From positions 125,248-131,742 of the forward strand of contig DIVW01000045.1 of NCBI GenBank assembly GCA_002428365.1: DNA of 6,495 nt, written 5' to 3'. The stretch is from Propionibacteriaceae bacterium UBA6122 (lineage in GTDB: Bacteria > Actinomycetota > Actinomycetes > Propionibacteriales > Propionibacteriaceae). Positions within the stretch are counted from its first letter, which is position 1. Every line of letters starts with the position of its first letter. The notes beneath the pieces are model-generated. The model searched no databases and was not told the origin of the DNA. It saw nothing but the letters and a program-made list of their open reading frames with translations. The position numbers were made by a program, and so were the translations under genes. Of this stretch, positions 6,346 to 6,495 are shown piece by piece.

Positions 6346-6396
6346 CGTGAGATCCTTTCTTTGTGGTATCGGGTCGCTCGCGGATGCGATTGACCC

Positions 6397-6437
6397 TCCG
6401 GGGTGGAGGCGTTGTGGAACGAGGTCTCCACCCCGGA
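6397..6437. repeat. Perfect 12-bp inverted repeat in the leader of the PstS-like gene
   Basis: TCCGGGGTGGAG (6397-6408) and its exact reverse complement (6426-6437) are separated by 17 nt, 52 bp upstream of the PstS-like start codon. It could be an operator, an RNA hairpin in the 5' leader, or the terminator of an upstream gene. No T-run follows on either strand and no convincing -35/-10 pair is visible nearby. Confidence 0.6.
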
Positions 6438-6445
6438 ACTCTTGG

Positions 6446-6470
6446 GTGACGGGCAGCCCGTCACGTTTTT
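6446..6470 (+). terminator. Hairpin followed by T-run on the plus strand
   Basis: GTGACGGG and CCCGTCAC form an 8-bp perfect stem with a 3-nt loop, and GTTTTT follows on the plus strand (6465-6470). This is the layout of an intrinsic terminator for rightward transcription, yet no plus-strand gene precedes it in the window. It could block antisense transcription, or act as an attenuator in the leader of a divergent gene that may start at 6489. Confidence 0.45.
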
Positions 6471-6495
6471 CTCCCTCGGAAGCGCGCGATGAGCG

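Larger units (their letters stand above)
6346..6495. other. Non-coding leader upstream of the PstS-like gene, to window edge
   Basis: Apart from the two inverted repeats, this 150-bp stretch shows no supported gene. An ATG at 6489 on the plus strand (ATGAGC, with GGAAG 6 nt upstream) could begin a divergent gene, but only 7 nt of it are visible. No clear promoter for the minus-strand operon is seen. Confidence 0.4.

Noticed and set aside
5209..6393. Long plus-strand open frame opposite the PstS-like gene
   Set aside because: Its translation is Gly/Arg/Val-rich without recognisable domains and lies antisense to a gene with clear PstS motifs, signal peptide and ribosome binding site. Long antisense frames are expected in high-GC DNA.
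6366..6395. Promoter for the operon just upstream of the PstS-like gene
   Set aside because: A GATACC stretch could be a poor -10, but no -35 lies at a suitable distance. Support was too weak to annotate.

Overview
This window comes from a high-GC Gram-positive organism, most likely an actinobacterium. The evidence is the strong G/C bias at third codon positions, GTG starts, Thr/Ser/Pro-rich exported proteins and an actinobacterial-style PstS-like protein. Sequence alone does not give the genus. All six genes I support are on the minus strand, so the operon reads from right to left. Long open frames on the plus strand are shadows of these genes.

Layout in transcription order: (1) a leader at 6346-6495 with a perfect 12-bp inverted repeat and a second hairpin that carries a T-run on the plus strand. 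(2) A PstS-like periplasmic-binding-fold protein (6345-5254) with a cleavable signal peptide but no lipobox cysteine. (3) A 573-residue exported protein (5209-3488) with a central Ig-like domain and a C-terminal domain resembling the WxL cell-wall domain. (4) About 200 bp of non-coding DNA (3286-3487) with two strong hairpins in tandem and a weak PHO-box-like repeat. (5) A membrane-anchored DUF916/WxLIP-like protein (3285-2149). (6) A shorter membrane-anchored paralogue that keeps only its second extracellular domain (2152-1373). (7) A sortase-fold membrane protein (1376-360) with Arg and Ala where the catalytic His and Cys should be. (8) The start of a PstB-type ABC ATPase (335-1) with an unusual N-terminal extension, cut by the window edge. 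The last four genes are joined by GTGA overlaps or a gap of at most 24 nt and are probably translationally coupled.

Inferred working model: a PstS-like protein that lacks its usual lipid anchor is held at the cell surface by a WxL/WxLIP-type non-covalent scaffold. A catalytically dead sortase-like membrane protein serves as a structural or adaptor part. The PstB ATPase, presumably followed by permease genes off the left edge, links the assembly to phosphate (or related anion) import. The component families are known individually. Their combination in one operon, and the loss of both sortase catalytic residues, are the parts most worth attention. No database search was possible, so novelty is unproven.
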